64,000 bases of DNA. It comes from Bacillus_BE sp042263505. GTDB lineage: Bacteria > Bacillota > Bacilli > Bacillales > Cytobacillaceae. The stretch lies in NCBI RefSeq assembly GCF_042263505.1, contig NZ_JBHKFI010000020.1, positions 1-64,000 of the forward strand. Reading direction: 5' to 3'. Position 1 is the first letter of the stretch, and the number at the start of each line of letters is the position of its first letter. Both the position numbers and the translations under genes were made by a program. Below the pieces are notes generated by a model. The model saw nothing but the letters and a program-made list of their open reading frames with translations, was not told the origin of the DNA and ran no database searches. Of the stretch, positions 8,577-17,104 are shown piece after piece.

Positions 8577-8648
8577 ATTGATAAGAGATTGCAGAAATAT
8601 ATTAGTTATGAGGATTTAGATCTTTAGGTTCAGAAGAGGAAGGAGAAT
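8577..8648 (+). repeat. Imperfect direct repeat, right copy
   Basis: Partner of 7848-7920. It lies directly upstream of the epimerase remnant and includes the purine run AGAAGAGGAAGGAG used as its ribosome site. Confidence 0.7.
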
Positions 8649-8651
8649 ACT

Positions 8652-9529
8652 ATGAAAAAGGTGGGACACGTTTTTTTGGTCGGAGGTTAGTCGAGCTATT
8701 ACTAGAGGATGGACATAATGTTTCGATTATCACTCGAGGAATGTCAGGTAATCCATTCGGTGATCAAGTTGAGCATATTGTTGTAGATCGTGAAGATAAG
8801 GAGGAACTTGCGAAAAGAGTAGAAGGTCGTACCTTTGACCTTGTTTTTGATAATATTTGTTATTCTCCAAATGCTGCCTATGCATTCTGTGAAGTGTTTA
8901 ATGGGAAAATTGGTAAACTTGTATTTACCTCTAGTCTTTCCACTTACACGGTGGATGGGAGGGAAAAAAGTGAGAGTGATTTTGATCCGTATACATATGA
9001 CATGATGATGGGGGACAAAACAGATTTCACATACGCAGAAGGAAAACGTCAAGCAGAGGCAGTTTTCTTTAAATACGCAACATTCCCTGTTGTTGCAGTA
9101 CGTTTCCCAATCGTAATGGGAGAGGATGATTATACTCACCGTTTACATTTCCATGTTGAACGAGTATCAAAAGGGGAACCAATTGGTTTTGTCAATATGA
9201 ATGCAGAAATGTCATTCATTCAAGCAACAGAAGCAGCTCAATTTTTAAAGTGGGTAGGCATGAATGAGGAAGTGGAAGGTCCGTATAATGCAACTGCAAA
9301 CGGTAAAATTTCATTATCTGATTTAATCCATCTGGTGGAAGAAGCTACGGGCAAAAAAGCGAAAATTTCTTTATCGGGAAATGAAGATTGTCTTTCTCCT
9401 TATGCAGTGGAAGAAACTTGGTATATGACAAATGAAAAAGCAACAAAAAAAGGCTACCAATTTACTAATCTACATGATTGGTTAAAACCGTTAATTGAAG
9501 CCATCGTAAAATCGGGACAGATTGACTGA
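8652..9529 (+). pseudogene. NAD-dependent epimerase/dehydratase with 5' deletion
   Basis: From 8660 the downstream frame reads GGTRFFGRRLVELLLEDG and continues to 9529 as an extended-SDR epimerase (substrate segment YAEGKRQAEAVFFKY, MSFIQATEAAQFLKW). ATG 8652 with an AAGGAG site encodes MKK in another frame and stops after 13 codons. Family members begin MKK-ILVLGGT, so about 13 bases of the nucleotide-binding strand seem deleted. ATG 8741 could still give a 262-residue protein lacking the NAD-binding Gly motif, which is unlikely to bind NAD. Confidence 0.75.
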
Positions 9530-9713
9530 GGTGACTTCTGAAACACAGGGACGGTTCCAACCCATGTTATCAAAAAATACCTACTCACAACCAATTGTAA
9601 TTAGAAATAAAATTAAAGAGCCTAAAATATGCAAGGTTGTGTGGATTGCTTGCGTATTTTGACCATTTTACATTTTGTGCCAAATATATTCTTTCTATGA
9701 ATATACTAAATTT

Positions 9714-9746
9714 GACACCTTCCATTTTTACGGGAAGGTGTCTTTT
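9714..9746. terminator. Terminator between the epimerase remnant and dapB
   Basis: GACACCTTCC (9714-9723) pairs with GGAAGGTGTC (9733-9742), with T's following. It separates two converging genes and probably serves both. Confidence 0.75.
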
Positions 9747-9805
9747 GGATTTAAAAACAATTAATGTTTAGTTTAGAAAATCAACCCGGTACATAGGTTT
9801 TAAAA

Positions 9806-10570
9806 TTATATTAAATTTTTCATATTATAAAATCCTGGTTCTTTTCCTTTTAAGAAAATGGCTGCGTTAACTGCTCCAACAGCAAAAACTTCTTTAGAAG
9901 CTGCATGATGGGAAAGAGTTATCAATTCATCCCGACCTGCAAAAATAATATCATGTTCTCCAACGATTGTGCCCCCGCGAATAGCATGAAGTCCGATTTC
10001 TTTCTTGGTTCTTTTTTCACGAACACTATGTCGGTCGTATGTATAAGAATATTGATGATCTAATTCTTCGTTTATCGCATCAGCAAGCATAAGTGCGGTG
10101 CCTGAGGGTGCATCGATCTTTTGATTATGGTGTTTTTCGATGATTTCAATATCAAACTGATCACCTAGAACAGAAACCGCTTTTTTAGCTAGTTCTGCAA
10201 TCAAATTTACACCAATAGACATATTTGCAGTGAAGAAAAGGGGAATTTCTTTTGCAGCCTTATGGATCTTATCAACCTCTTCTTGGCTATAACCTGTTGT
10301 CGCAATAACGAGTCCCACTCTGTTGGTGAGACAATAATCAAGTAATTCATCAAGAACAGATGGGTGAGAAAAATCAATAATCACATCCGGTTCAATGGAA
10401 AGAGAAGAGAGCTGTTTAGGAGTCGACATCACTGGAAAATCAGTAGAATCTTCTTTATTCTTGTCAATTCCCGCCACAACTTTACAATCATCTCTAGTAG
10501 AAATGATATTATGAATCACCTTTCCCATTTTACCTGAGCTGCCACAAATTACGATATTAGTCAAAATCAT
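9806..10570 (-). CDS. dapB: 4-hydroxy-tetrahydrodipicolinate reductase
   Basis: This 254-residue enzyme reduces hydroxy-tetrahydrodipicolinate with NAD(P)H in the lysine/diaminopimelate and dipicolinate pathway. The N-terminal Rossmann motif is VICGSSGKMGKV. The active-site block EKHHNQKIDAPSGTA is intact and GEHDIIFAG follows. Length is normal for the family. An AAAGGA site precedes ATG 10570. It stands alone here, outside a dap operon. I see no lysine riboswitch in the roughly 150 bp upstream, so it may be a second dapB or be otherwise regulated. Confidence 0.93.
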   Translation of the reverse strand: MILTNIVICGSSGKMGKVIHNIISTRDDCKVVAGIDKNKEDSTDFPVMSTPKQLSSLSIEPDVIIDFSHPSVLDELLDYCLTNRVGLVIATTGYSQEEVDKIHKAAKEIPLFFTANMSIGVNLIAELAKKAVSVLGDQFDIEIIEKHHNQKIDAPSGTALMLADAINEELDHQYSYTYDRHSVREKRTKKEIGLHAIRGGTIVGEHDIIFAGRDELITLSHHAASKEVFAVGAVNAAIFLKGKEPGFYNMKNLI

Positions 10571-10781
10571 TCATTCCTTTCATGAGTAGATAGGTTGTTT
10601 TTATTTTACCAAGAATTTTCTTTTGCCAACACCTAATTATTCAATCATTTTAAAACAAAATAGATTTGGTCCAAAAAAATCTTGCTTTAGATCAAATTTT
10701 TTATATAAAAATCCAGATTAAAGTTGAATAGGTTTCTGCATTCGACATATGTGGAATGCGTATCGTAACTCATTTTAAAGA

Positions 10782-10815
10782 AAGGCAACTAACCCTTTGG
10801 GTGTTGCCTTCTTAT
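10782..10815. terminator. Hairpin ending the recombinase remnant
   Basis: AAGGCAAC (10782-10789) pairs with GTTGCCTT (10803-10810), with ACCC/GGGT inside. On the minus strand it is followed by TCTT and lies just after the stop of the recombinase remnant. Confidence 0.6.
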
Positions 10816-11020
10816 GTTTCTTGTAGCGGATTAACAAAGCTGTATTGAATGTGGACGGTGCCATCATCTTTACAAGTAATCTTCTCAACCAGCGAGTGAA
10901 GAACCTGCGGCGATAATTCCTTTAAGATTAGAACATCTTTTAGCTTTTTACTGATATTAATGGCGTAATCCTCATTGTTGCATTCCTGTAGCTTCTTATT
11001 AAGTTCGGTCTTTTTGATTT
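10812..11020 (-). pseudogene. C-terminal remnant of a large serine recombinase
   Basis: The minus strand reads DVLILKELSPQVLHSLVEKI followed by TCKDDGTVHIQYSFVNPLQET and a stop. This LVEKI...IQYSF pattern is the usual C-terminus of resolvase-type recombinases of integrated elements. About 65 codons remain and no catalytic domain is present, so it marks a lost mobile element. Confidence 0.65.
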
Positions 11021-11229
11021 AGGTGTTTATTTTAGTTCAACAAACTGAATATTATGGAGTAACACAGTTGTGGTATTATGCAGTAATTAGGATGTTATTG
11101 TGAAGCGAGAAGAGGAAAAAATAGAGGTAAAATGCCTTCTTTTCGAGAAATTGTAAAATGATTCCTTTTTACATATTACATAAAGAGCGTTTATATGACG
11201 GCCTATTTATATAGGTGTGAATAAATATT

Positions 11230-11256
11230 TGTAACCTTTTTTTGGACTCAAACGAT
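11230..11256 (+). promoter_or_regulatory. ECF-type promoter of the sigma/SpoIIP operon
   Basis: TGTAAC (11230-11235) followed by CTTTTT, then CGAT (11253-11256) after a 17-bp spacer, matches the ECF -35/-10 pattern. It suggests the sigma factor drives its own operon. Confidence 0.65.
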
Positions 11257-11290
11257 TAATATATGTAAACCAAAATGAGGGGGGAAAGAT

Positions 11291-11830
11291 TTGTTTGATA
11301 ATGAAAATTTAGAGGCACAGATTGATATTATCTATCATCGATATTATTTAGAAGTGTATCGGTTCCTTATGTGTTTTTCTGGTAATCAAAACGATGCTGA
11401 GGATTTAACCCAAGAAGTGTTTATACGAGTCTTAAATAACTTGTCTAATATTAACAGTATTGTTAACTTTAAAACTTGGATATTGTCAATTGCGAAACAT
11501 GTTGCAATTGACCATTATCGTAAAAGAAGATTTTCTTCCATCTTCACAGATGGATTTTTTAAACATATGGTATCAACTGAAAAGGAACCAAATGAAGTAT
11601 ATGAACAAAACGAAATGAAAAGGCTTGTTCACGGAGCAATTTCAAAGTTAAAACCAAACTATAGAGCGGTAGTAATATTAAGAGGTATAAATGAATTATC
11701 AATTAAAGAGGCATCCGAGATCCTACAATGTAGCGAGTCAAAGGTCAAGGTAGATTATCACAGAGCCTTAAAAGAACTTAAAAGAAAATTGAAATTGGAT
11801 GTAGAGGAGGTTATTGGAAATGCAAACTGA
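11291..11830 (+). CDS. ECF RNA polymerase sigma factor
   Basis: The 179-residue protein has sigma region 2 (YLEVYRFLMCFSGNQNDAED then LTQEVFIRVL) and region 4 (LKPNYRAVVILRGINELSIK, then EASEILQCSESKVKVDYHRA). It starts at TTG 11291 after AGGGGGGAAAG. It overlaps the next gene by 11 bp, the usual coupling of an ECF sigma factor to its membrane anti-sigma partner. It should direct polymerase to ECF promoters such as the one just upstream. I cannot match it to one B. subtilis ECF factor. Confidence 0.9.
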   Translation: MFDNENLEAQIDIIYHRYYLEVYRFLMCFSGNQNDAEDLTQEVFIRVLNNLSNINSIVNFKTWILSIAKHVAIDHYRKRRFSSIFTDGFFKHMVSTEKEPNEVYEQNEMKRLVHGAISKLKPNYRAVVILRGINELSIKEASEILQCSESKVKVDYHRALKELKRKLKLDVEEVIGNAN

Positions 11831-12746
11831 TAAAGACTTATTTGATTTAATTAAAGAAGCATATTCACTCAATCCTAGAGAGGAGTTTGTCTCAACTACA
11901 GCTACTAAACTTAAACAAACTGCCAGGAAAATAATTAGAAAAAAAAGGATTAAACTATTCTCATTCACTTCAACTATTATTGCAATATGTGCCATAGCCA
12001 TTTCGTGGTTTTTCTTTTATGGCGGAAAAGATGTAATTTCCAATAATAATAACACCCTTCAGGAAAGAAATTCCTCATCCACAGCAACTGTAAACCACCA
12101 AGACCCTTTAGTTTTTATTTATCAATCACACAATTTAGAATCTTTTTTCACAGAATCTAAAATAAATGACCCTAATGAAGCGTTTCACGATACGAAAAAT
12201 ATTACATTAGTTGGTGAGAGATTAAGCCAATCATTAAGAAATAGAGGTATAAACTCCATCTATGATAATACCAATATAATGGAAATTCTAAAAGAAAAAA
12301 ACTTACCATTCAGTGATTCATATAAAGTTTCTAGAGAGCCATTGGAAGAAGTTTTAAATAATAATAAGACGATTCAAATGGTTTTTGATATACACAGGGA
12401 TTCACGAAAGAGAAATGAGACTACGATTAATTTGAATGGAAAAGATTATCCTAGGATTGCATTTATAGTATCCAAAGCAAGTGTCAATTATGAAGTAAAT
12501 TTAAAGTTCGCTGAGCTGCTTCATAAATATGTTGAAGAAAGATATCCTCACTTATCAAGAGGCGTTTTTGTTAAAGACAATCCACCAAATCAAAATACTT
12601 ATAATCAAGACCTATTTGGTAACTCTGTTTTATTAGAAATTGGTGGACATGAAAACACATTGGATGAGGAATATAGAACTGTGGATGTCTTTTCAGAAAT
12701 TATTAAAGAAATCCTTTCAGATTGGACTGAACAAAAAAAGCAATAG
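11820..12746 (+). CDS. Membrane anti-sigma-like protein with SpoIIP domain
   Basis: ATG 11820 lies nine bases after AGAGGAGG; TTG 11814 is too close. Residues 1-45 are a short charged cytoplasmic part, then comes one membrane helix (FTSTIIAICAIAISWFFFY). The remaining 230 residues outside resemble SpoIIP, the sporulation amidase/endopeptidase: LVFIYQSHNLESF, MVFDIHRDS and LLEIGGHENTLDEEYRT match its conserved His and Glu blocks. Such proteins cut peptidoglycan during engulfment. Coupled to an ECF sigma factor, it may sense or remodel the wall and control the sigma factor. That role is inferred. Confidence 0.82.
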   Translation: MQTDKDLFDLIKEAYSLNPREEFVSTTATKLKQTARKIIRKKRIKLFSFTSTIIAICAIAISWFFFYGGKDVISNNNNTLQERNSSSTATVNHQDPLVFIYQSHNLESFFTESKINDPNEAFHDTKNITLVGERLSQSLRNRGINSIYDNTNIMEILKEKNLPFSDSYKVSREPLEEVLNNNKTIQMVFDIHRDSRKRNETTINLNGKDYPRIAFIVSKASVNYEVNLKFAELLHKYVEERYPHLSRGVFVKDNPPNQNTYNQDLFGNSVLLEIGGHENTLDEEYRTVDVFSEIIKEILSDWTEQKKQ

Positions 12747-13049
12747 TGTTTTCATAAGTGGTTTCTGAGGTAGCTTCTTTAAGAGAACTAATTATTAAGA
12801 ATTACTTATAAAGGAATGATTGCGTTAGCGGAAGAACAATTAATTGATTTTCAAGGTGGTAGATCAACTCATAGTTATTCCATTAAAGGGCGCGATTCAG
12901 AAGCAAGAATTGTGCGCTTTCTTTGGGTTATGGGCCAGATTCAATTCGGTCTCTTACCGTTTTAATCACAAAATGATAACTGAATTGCCGCTCCATTTTG
13001 GTAAAGATAAGTTTTTGTGACGGTAAGCATCCAAATCTTAACACAAAAA

Positions 13050-13090
13050 AAGAACTGTCTTTAACCATTGTTTGGTTAGGGACAGTTCTT
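13050..13090. terminator. Hairpin between the two ECF operons
   Basis: AAGAACTGTC (13050-13059) pairs with GACAGTTCTT (13081-13090), with TAACC/GGTTA inside, and A's precede it on the left. On the minus strand this is a terminator followed by T's, suited to the Mrr remnant. Between 12747 and 13049 I see only a short unassigned reading (about 12815-12965). Confidence 0.6.
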
Positions 13091-13109
13091 AAATTGACGC
13101 CCCAAGTTT

Positions 13110-13350
13110 ACTTGAGGTTTGGTTATTGACTGGATTTATTATAATATCTTCGGAAACTGGATTAGTATAATTCATCCACATTTCTACTAAATCAGTTCCA
13201 GTTATCAAATCAATTTTTAACCTTGAGCATATGAACGAGCATTCTCAGTAAAGTTAGAAGTTGTTACAACATATCCCTTTGAAGCATTCTGTTTTACCAT
13301 ATTTGAATGTAATAAAGCTATGGGTTTATATCCAACATCATCTTTGTAAC
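13110..13350 (-). pseudogene. Remnant of an Mrr-like restriction endonuclease
   Basis: The minus strand reads KGYVVTTSNFTENARSYAQG, then after a one-base shift LKIDLITGTDLVEMWMNYTN. This GYVVTTS-FT-A--YA-...-LIDG-LV-W order is the C-terminal part of Mrr-type endonuclease domains that cut modified DNA. The front half is gone. It is another sign of a decayed defence gene. Confidence 0.6.
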
Positions 13351-13587
13351 ATTAAAGAGCTTGTCACTACATTTTATAATATTTTTTCTGATATTTGAAA
13401 TAGATCATTATATTTTGAGATGAAAGTAAAACGAGTAGAGCTTTATTTATTAAATCATTCAAAAAAATAAATGATCAGGAGAAACACTGGTGTAGGTTCA
13501 AAACCAAAAGGCAGAAAAATAGAACTTGTCTCTCTGTCCCTTGGTCTATTTCTTATTAAAAAAAATTGAAAATGATTTTTCCAATTT

Positions 13588-13614
13588 TGCAACTTTTTAC
13601 AAGGCGGTATCGTA
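13588..13614 (+). promoter_or_regulatory. ECF-type promoter of the sigM-like operon
   Basis: TGCAAC followed by TTTTT (13588-13598) and CGTA (13611-13614) with a 17-bp spacer resembles the TGAAAC...CGTC pattern recognised by SigM-type factors. It probably gives autoregulation. Confidence 0.6.
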
Positions 13615-13634
13615 GATAGGTTGAAGGGGGGAAA

Positions 13635-14129
13635 GTGTTGGATTTAGATGGGATATTTGAAGCATATGTAGATGATTTATATCGATATTTACTTTCCCTT
13701 TCCAATAATCACCATACGGCGGAGGATTTAGTCCAGGAGGCGTTTTACCGGGCATATCTTCAGCTGTTGGAAGATAACATTAGTAATATTAAACCTTGGC
13801 TGTTTAAAGTGGCCTATCATGCTTTTATCGATTTTACCAAAAAACATAATCGGCTGATCATTACCAATGAAGTACATAATCGAATAATCGTGAAAACTAC
13901 GGAAATTGATCTTATAGAGAAGGAAGGGTTTGCTGCACTCATGAACGATATTCATTCATTGAAGGAAACCGAAATGCATGTACTGGTTCTTTGTGACTTA
14001 CATCAGTTGAGTTTAAAAGATGCAGCCGAAATTCTTCAATTAAATTTGAATACGCTGAAGAGCCATTTATCAAGGGGAAGGAAAAAGGTGGTTGAAAGGG
14101 TCAAGGAAAGGAGGATGCAGGATGGATAA
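13635..14129 (+). CDS. sigM: ECF sigma factor, SigM-like
   Basis: The 164-residue protein has region 2 (YRYLLSLSNNHHTAEDLVQE, AFYRAYLQLL) and region 4 (LSLKDAAEILQLNLNTLKSH). SigM of B. subtilis has 163 residues, and the downstream gene order and sizes (342 and 105 residues) parallel yhdL and yhdK, its negative regulators. In Bacillus SigM responds to cell-wall stress and controls envelope genes including bcrC. The gene overlaps its anti-sigma gene by 8 bp. It starts with a TTG or GTG region after GAAGGGGGGAAAG, with TTG 13638 also possible. The orthology rests on synteny and size, not on an alignment. Confidence 0.75.
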   Translation: MLDLDGIFEAYVDDLYRYLLSLSNNHHTAEDLVQEAFYRAYLQLLEDNISNIKPWLFKVAYHAFIDFTKKHNRLIITNEVHNRIIVKTTEIDLIEKEGFAALMNDIHSLKETEMHVLVLCDLHQLSLKDAAEILQLNLNTLKSHLSRGRKKVVERVKERRMQDG

Positions 14130-15147
14130 AGAACAAATCCATAACGATGAGGAACTTTATCAATCTTTTTTAAATGAATCGATGGAGGACTATGAAAAAA
14201 GCCAAAAGATGTCAGAAGAGAATCAAAAACGGCTGATTAAGGCGGGCAGAAACCATGCGCTGCAGACAACCATTTTGATCAGCCTAGCCATCTTACTATT
14301 AATTGTGCCGGTGCTCACCTTAAGCAGTTATTTGTATTACGCGATTGGCGGAAAAGCGAATCACCTAATAGAGATCGCCACAAAAACAATTTATGTAACG
14401 GAGTCAAACATGAGTTTAGAAGAGATGGAGTTAGAAGAGGATATCGGATTTTTTACGATGAATATTTATTTTGATGTTTTTAAGCGGATTGGGAAAGAGG
14501 ATTTTAAAGCGGGGGAATACTCGGTTCGTTATGTGATGGATAAGCCAAATTTGCCTAAACGTGATATGAAGCTTGAGAGGCCGCTTCTAATTACGGGAAG
14601 CATGGAGACAGACATGCTTTATCATCCAGACGGGCCATTTGGCAATAATGTCAATTCGGACTGGGAGATTCTTGAGCAACTTCCAGATGGAACGGTGGGA
14701 GAGATTTATCTTTCATTGAATCATTTAATGAAGCCGGAGGAGCTTGAAAAGCAGCTTGGAAAAAATGTCGAGGTAAGATGGGTAGCCGTAGATACAGGAC
14801 TTGAGGATAAGAACTTATATGAAGCTGGATATTCGGTTGCGCCAATCGGCTATCCGTTGCAGGTCGATACCACCACATGGTCACCTTTTAATGGTAGGGA
14901 AAAGTCAAATGAGGAGGAATTTTTAGATATTTTAAAATTCCTGGCAAAGGATGAAAAAACAGCCGAGAAAATTTCGCGGGCAGGATCTTTAGTATTAAAA
15001 GATAGAATCCAGTACATTGAGAAAAACGGGATACATGTCTATGGAGCAGTTGTCACCGGACCAACACCGGAATTAAGAAAACTGAAGGATAATCCTCTTA
15101 TTAGAGTCATGAAGGTGGGGGAAGTGAAGCTATGGAATTGGAAATGA
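14122..15147 (+). CDS. yhdL: Anti-sigma factor, YhdL-like
   Basis: ATG 14122 follows AAGGAAAGGAGG. The protein has about 55 cytoplasmic residues, one membrane helix (TTILISLAILLLIVPVLTLS) and a large extracellular domain of about 250 residues. This is the plan of YhdL, which holds SigM inactive at the membrane. The outer domain shows blocks such as GTVGEIYLSLNHLMKPEEL and EVRWVAVDTGLED typical of the sigma-regulator C-terminal domain. It overlaps both the sigma gene and the next gene, so all three are translationally coupled. Confidence 0.78.
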   Translation: MDKEQIHNDEELYQSFLNESMEDYEKSQKMSEENQKRLIKAGRNHALQTTILISLAILLLIVPVLTLSSYLYYAIGGKANHLIEIATKTIYVTESNMSLEEMELEEDIGFFTMNIYFDVFKRIGKEDFKAGEYSVRYVMDKPNLPKRDMKLERPLLITGSMETDMLYHPDGPFGNNVNSDWEILEQLPDGTVGEIYLSLNHLMKPEELEKQLGKNVEVRWVAVDTGLEDKNLYEAGYSVAPIGYPLQVDTTTWSPFNGREKSNEEEFLDILKFLAKDEKTAEKISRAGSLVLKDRIQYIEKNGIHVYGAVVTGPTPELRKLKDNPLIRVMKVGEVKLWNWK

Positions 15148-15449
15148 ACCATAAGAACAAAGGAAAACAAAGAAAACTTCCGACCATTTCGGGATTCTTA
15201 TCCTTCCTGATCGCTCTTATTGCGCTAGCGGGGGTTAATATTACATTATTAATAGATATCGATGATTTTCCGGAAATGTTTCTTGTCAACCTACCGATTG
15301 TTGGATTCCTCCTAGGGCTACTTGGGTTGATTACATCCAAAAGATCGAGATTATATGCATTTTGGGGGATAGGGGTTAGTTTGTTTATTTTAGTTTTTAC
15401 ATTTTTAATGATTGGGTTATCCTGGGCGGGGATTAATCCGAAGCCTTGA
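15132..15449 (+). CDS. yhdK: Small membrane protein, YhdK-like
   Basis: The 105-residue protein has a Lys/Arg-rich start and three hydrophobic helices (about 19-39, 49-67 and 75-95). It begins inside the end of the anti-sigma gene with GGGGGAAG upstream. YhdK works with YhdL to restrain SigM. This gene has the same place and size, but the sequence is too hydrophobic to prove orthology by eye. Confidence 0.65.
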   Translation: MELEMNHKNKGKQRKLPTISGFLSFLIALIALAGVNITLLIDIDDFPEMFLVNLPIVGFLLGLLGLITSKRSRLYAFWGIGVSLFILVFTFLMIGLSWAGINPKP

Positions 15450-15710
15450 TATGTTAGTGTCGGGAAAAACGATTGGCTATTGGGATAGGATGTTAGAGCC
15501 TAAAAGTTGCAAAGTGTTAGTAAAATGATTTTTATAAATTCCATACTACGAATAGGTGATTTAATCGAAGAGAAGGGAATCCGCTGTTGTTATTTCGGGA
15601 TAAGCTTTATAACACAAAAGTGTAAACTCACAGCACCCTAAGTGTTGCCACATACACTCTACACACGCGGAATAAGTTGTTAAATTAGATAAATAATAGC
15701 AGCAGGAACC

Positions 15711-15925
15711 TCAATTGGTTACATCTCCTTTCACTTCAAATAAAAATAGAGGGTCAACAGTCTCACTTAAACTATGTGCTAATTGAAATGCAAGAGTTAA
15801 ACTTGGGTCATATTTATTATTTTCAATAGCATTGATAGTTTGCCTACTTACATTACAGTCGGTTTTTTGTTTTTCTAATGTCACCGGACTTTGAATCCTT
15901 AAGAAAATAACAGGTTTAATACGCA
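15711..15925 (-). pseudogene. Remnant of an XRE-family regulator
   Basis: The minus strand reads CNVSRQTINAIENNKYDPSL and TLAFQLAHSLSETVDPLFLF, the typical second half of YozG/YgzD-type helix-turn-helix regulators. The upstream half reads RIQSPVTLEKQKTD, which fits the family badly, and no start codon with a site is visible. It appears frame-damaged. The rest of 15450-16109 holds nothing I can name. Confidence 0.6.
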
Positions 15926-16109
15926 GGATACATACTATGTGTTGTTAAATGTTTAGAGTTTCTCCTATAGATATTTTTCTAAACCTAACCAATGAATATT
16001 TTTTCTTCTAATAGCGTTAATCTGGTATAATTTTATTAAGAATAGCATATACTGGTGATTACTTTGAAAAAGGTGGTGACTGGGGATGTGCGAGAAGGAG
16101 GACTTAGAA

Positions 16110-16286
16110 ATGGCAACCGAAACCATTTTTCAACGATTTACTTTAGATGAAGAAACTTCTAAAAAAATCATTTCAACTCCACATACTAAGATTAAACAGA
16201 CCAATGTGTTTAATGATATAAAGCTCAATAAATCTGAAAGGCTTGCTAATGCTGCAAGAATCTTAAATTCTCGTAAATGCAAGTAA
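16110..16286 (+). CDS. Small antitoxin-like protein upstream of a GNAT protein
   Basis: ATG 16110 has GAAGGAGG eight bases upstream and encodes 58 residues (MATETIFQRFTLDEETSKKI...). It overlaps the GNAT gene by 10 bp. A short basic protein translationally coupled before a GNAT gene is the layout of GNAT-type toxin-antitoxin pairs (AtaR/TacA-like antitoxins). No clear ribbon-helix-helix motif is visible, so the antitoxin assignment rests on layout. Confidence 0.6.
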   Translation: MATETIFQRFTLDEETSKKIISTPHTKIKQTNVFNDIKLNKSERLANAARILNSRKCK

Positions 16287-16813
16287 TTAGTTTATCTAGT
16301 CTGATTGAGGTTGCTACAGATAAGTCTGAGGTTTTTCAATACCTATCTACCTTTCGAAGTGAAAAAAATGAAGATGTTGAAACATTTTTACATTCTAAAG
16401 CCATATTAAACGAAAAGAGAGCTTTAACTCGAACAAGTCTAGTAGTGGATGATGAAAACAATAATGAAATAGTTGGATATTTTACCGTTTTAATAAAACC
16501 GTTTGATCTTACTGAAAAAGTTTCAAAAGAGTCTAGAAAGAAGCTAACTGGAAATAAAAATGCAGAGATATTTAATAGTATTTTAATTGCACAATTAGGA
16601 AGATCAGATCTATATAAAGGAAAAATCAGTGGTGAAGTTATCCTTCAATATGCATTAGAAAACTGTGAATTGATTTTTGACTTGGTAGGACTTCGCATCG
16701 TCTGTGTTGAATATGATGATATCCCTTATCTAAATGATTTTTACCTAAAAAATGATTTCAAAATTCTTCAAGTAAATCGGAATAATAAAATATTGGCTTA
16801 TCTAAGATTCTAA
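16277..16813 (+). CDS. GNAT acetyltransferase, possible toxin
   Basis: The 178-residue protein fits the GNAT fold: strand NEIVGYFTVLIKPF, then IAQLGRSDLYKGKISGEVIL, where YKGKISG stands for the acetyl-CoA pyrophosphate loop, and VGLRIVCVEYDD with YLNDFYLKNDF near the end. GNAT toxins such as TacT acetylate charged tRNA. The overlap with a 58-residue upstream gene supports that reading, but a metabolic acetyltransferase is not excluded. ATG 16277 overlaps the preceding stop. A terminator follows at 16847. Confidence 0.72.
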   Translation: MQVISLSSLIEVATDKSEVFQYLSTFRSEKNEDVETFLHSKAILNEKRALTRTSLVVDDENNNEIVGYFTVLIKPFDLTEKVSKESRKKLTGNKNAEIFNSILIAQLGRSDLYKGKISGEVILQYALENCELIFDLVGLRIVCVEYDDIPYLNDFYLKNDFKILQVNRNNKILAYLRF

Positions 16814-16846
16814 CAAGGTAAACTTGAATAAAATAATTTTGTACGT

Positions 16847-16879
16847 ACACCTCAAAAATAGATTAGAGGTGTTTTTTTG
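16847..16879 (+). terminator. Terminator of the GNAT pair
   Basis: ACACCTC (16847-16853) pairs with GAGGTGT (16866-16872), followed by TTTTTTT. Confidence 0.8.
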
Positions 16880-16939
16880 CTTGGAATTGTTAAACTGGCG
16901 CAATTATATCAACACAAATAATCCAGTGGCAGCTGCAAA

Positions 16940-17104
16940 ATGGGTTATACGGAAAAAGAACGTATTCAAGTAAAAAAGGGTTTTTTACGAACGATGGTAA
17001 GAATAAAATTAGACCCTGTAAGAGCCAAACTTATTTAACGGTTTTTTGAAGAGTATTTGTCCTTAATTGAGCAGCTGTATATAGGTATGCGAAGAGGAGC
17101 GTGA
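16940..17104 (+). pseudogene. Rpn-family nuclease remnant before toxin 1
   Basis: The frame reads KLDPVRAKLI, a stop, then RFFEEYLSLIEQ and ends at 17104. The pattern of a D-P-K-L-I segment followed by FFE-YL-L is common in Rpn/PD-(D/E)XK transposase-family proteins. A matching later part of such a protein lies before toxin 2 (22467-22580). Confidence 0.45.

Noticed and set aside
10571..10780. Possible lysine riboswitch before dapB
   Set aside because: No GC-rich multi-stem structure is visible in this AT-rich leader.
12815..12965. Protein-like reading ALAEEQLIDFQGGRSTHSYS
   Set aside because: Too short and unplaced; no start site and no recognised family.
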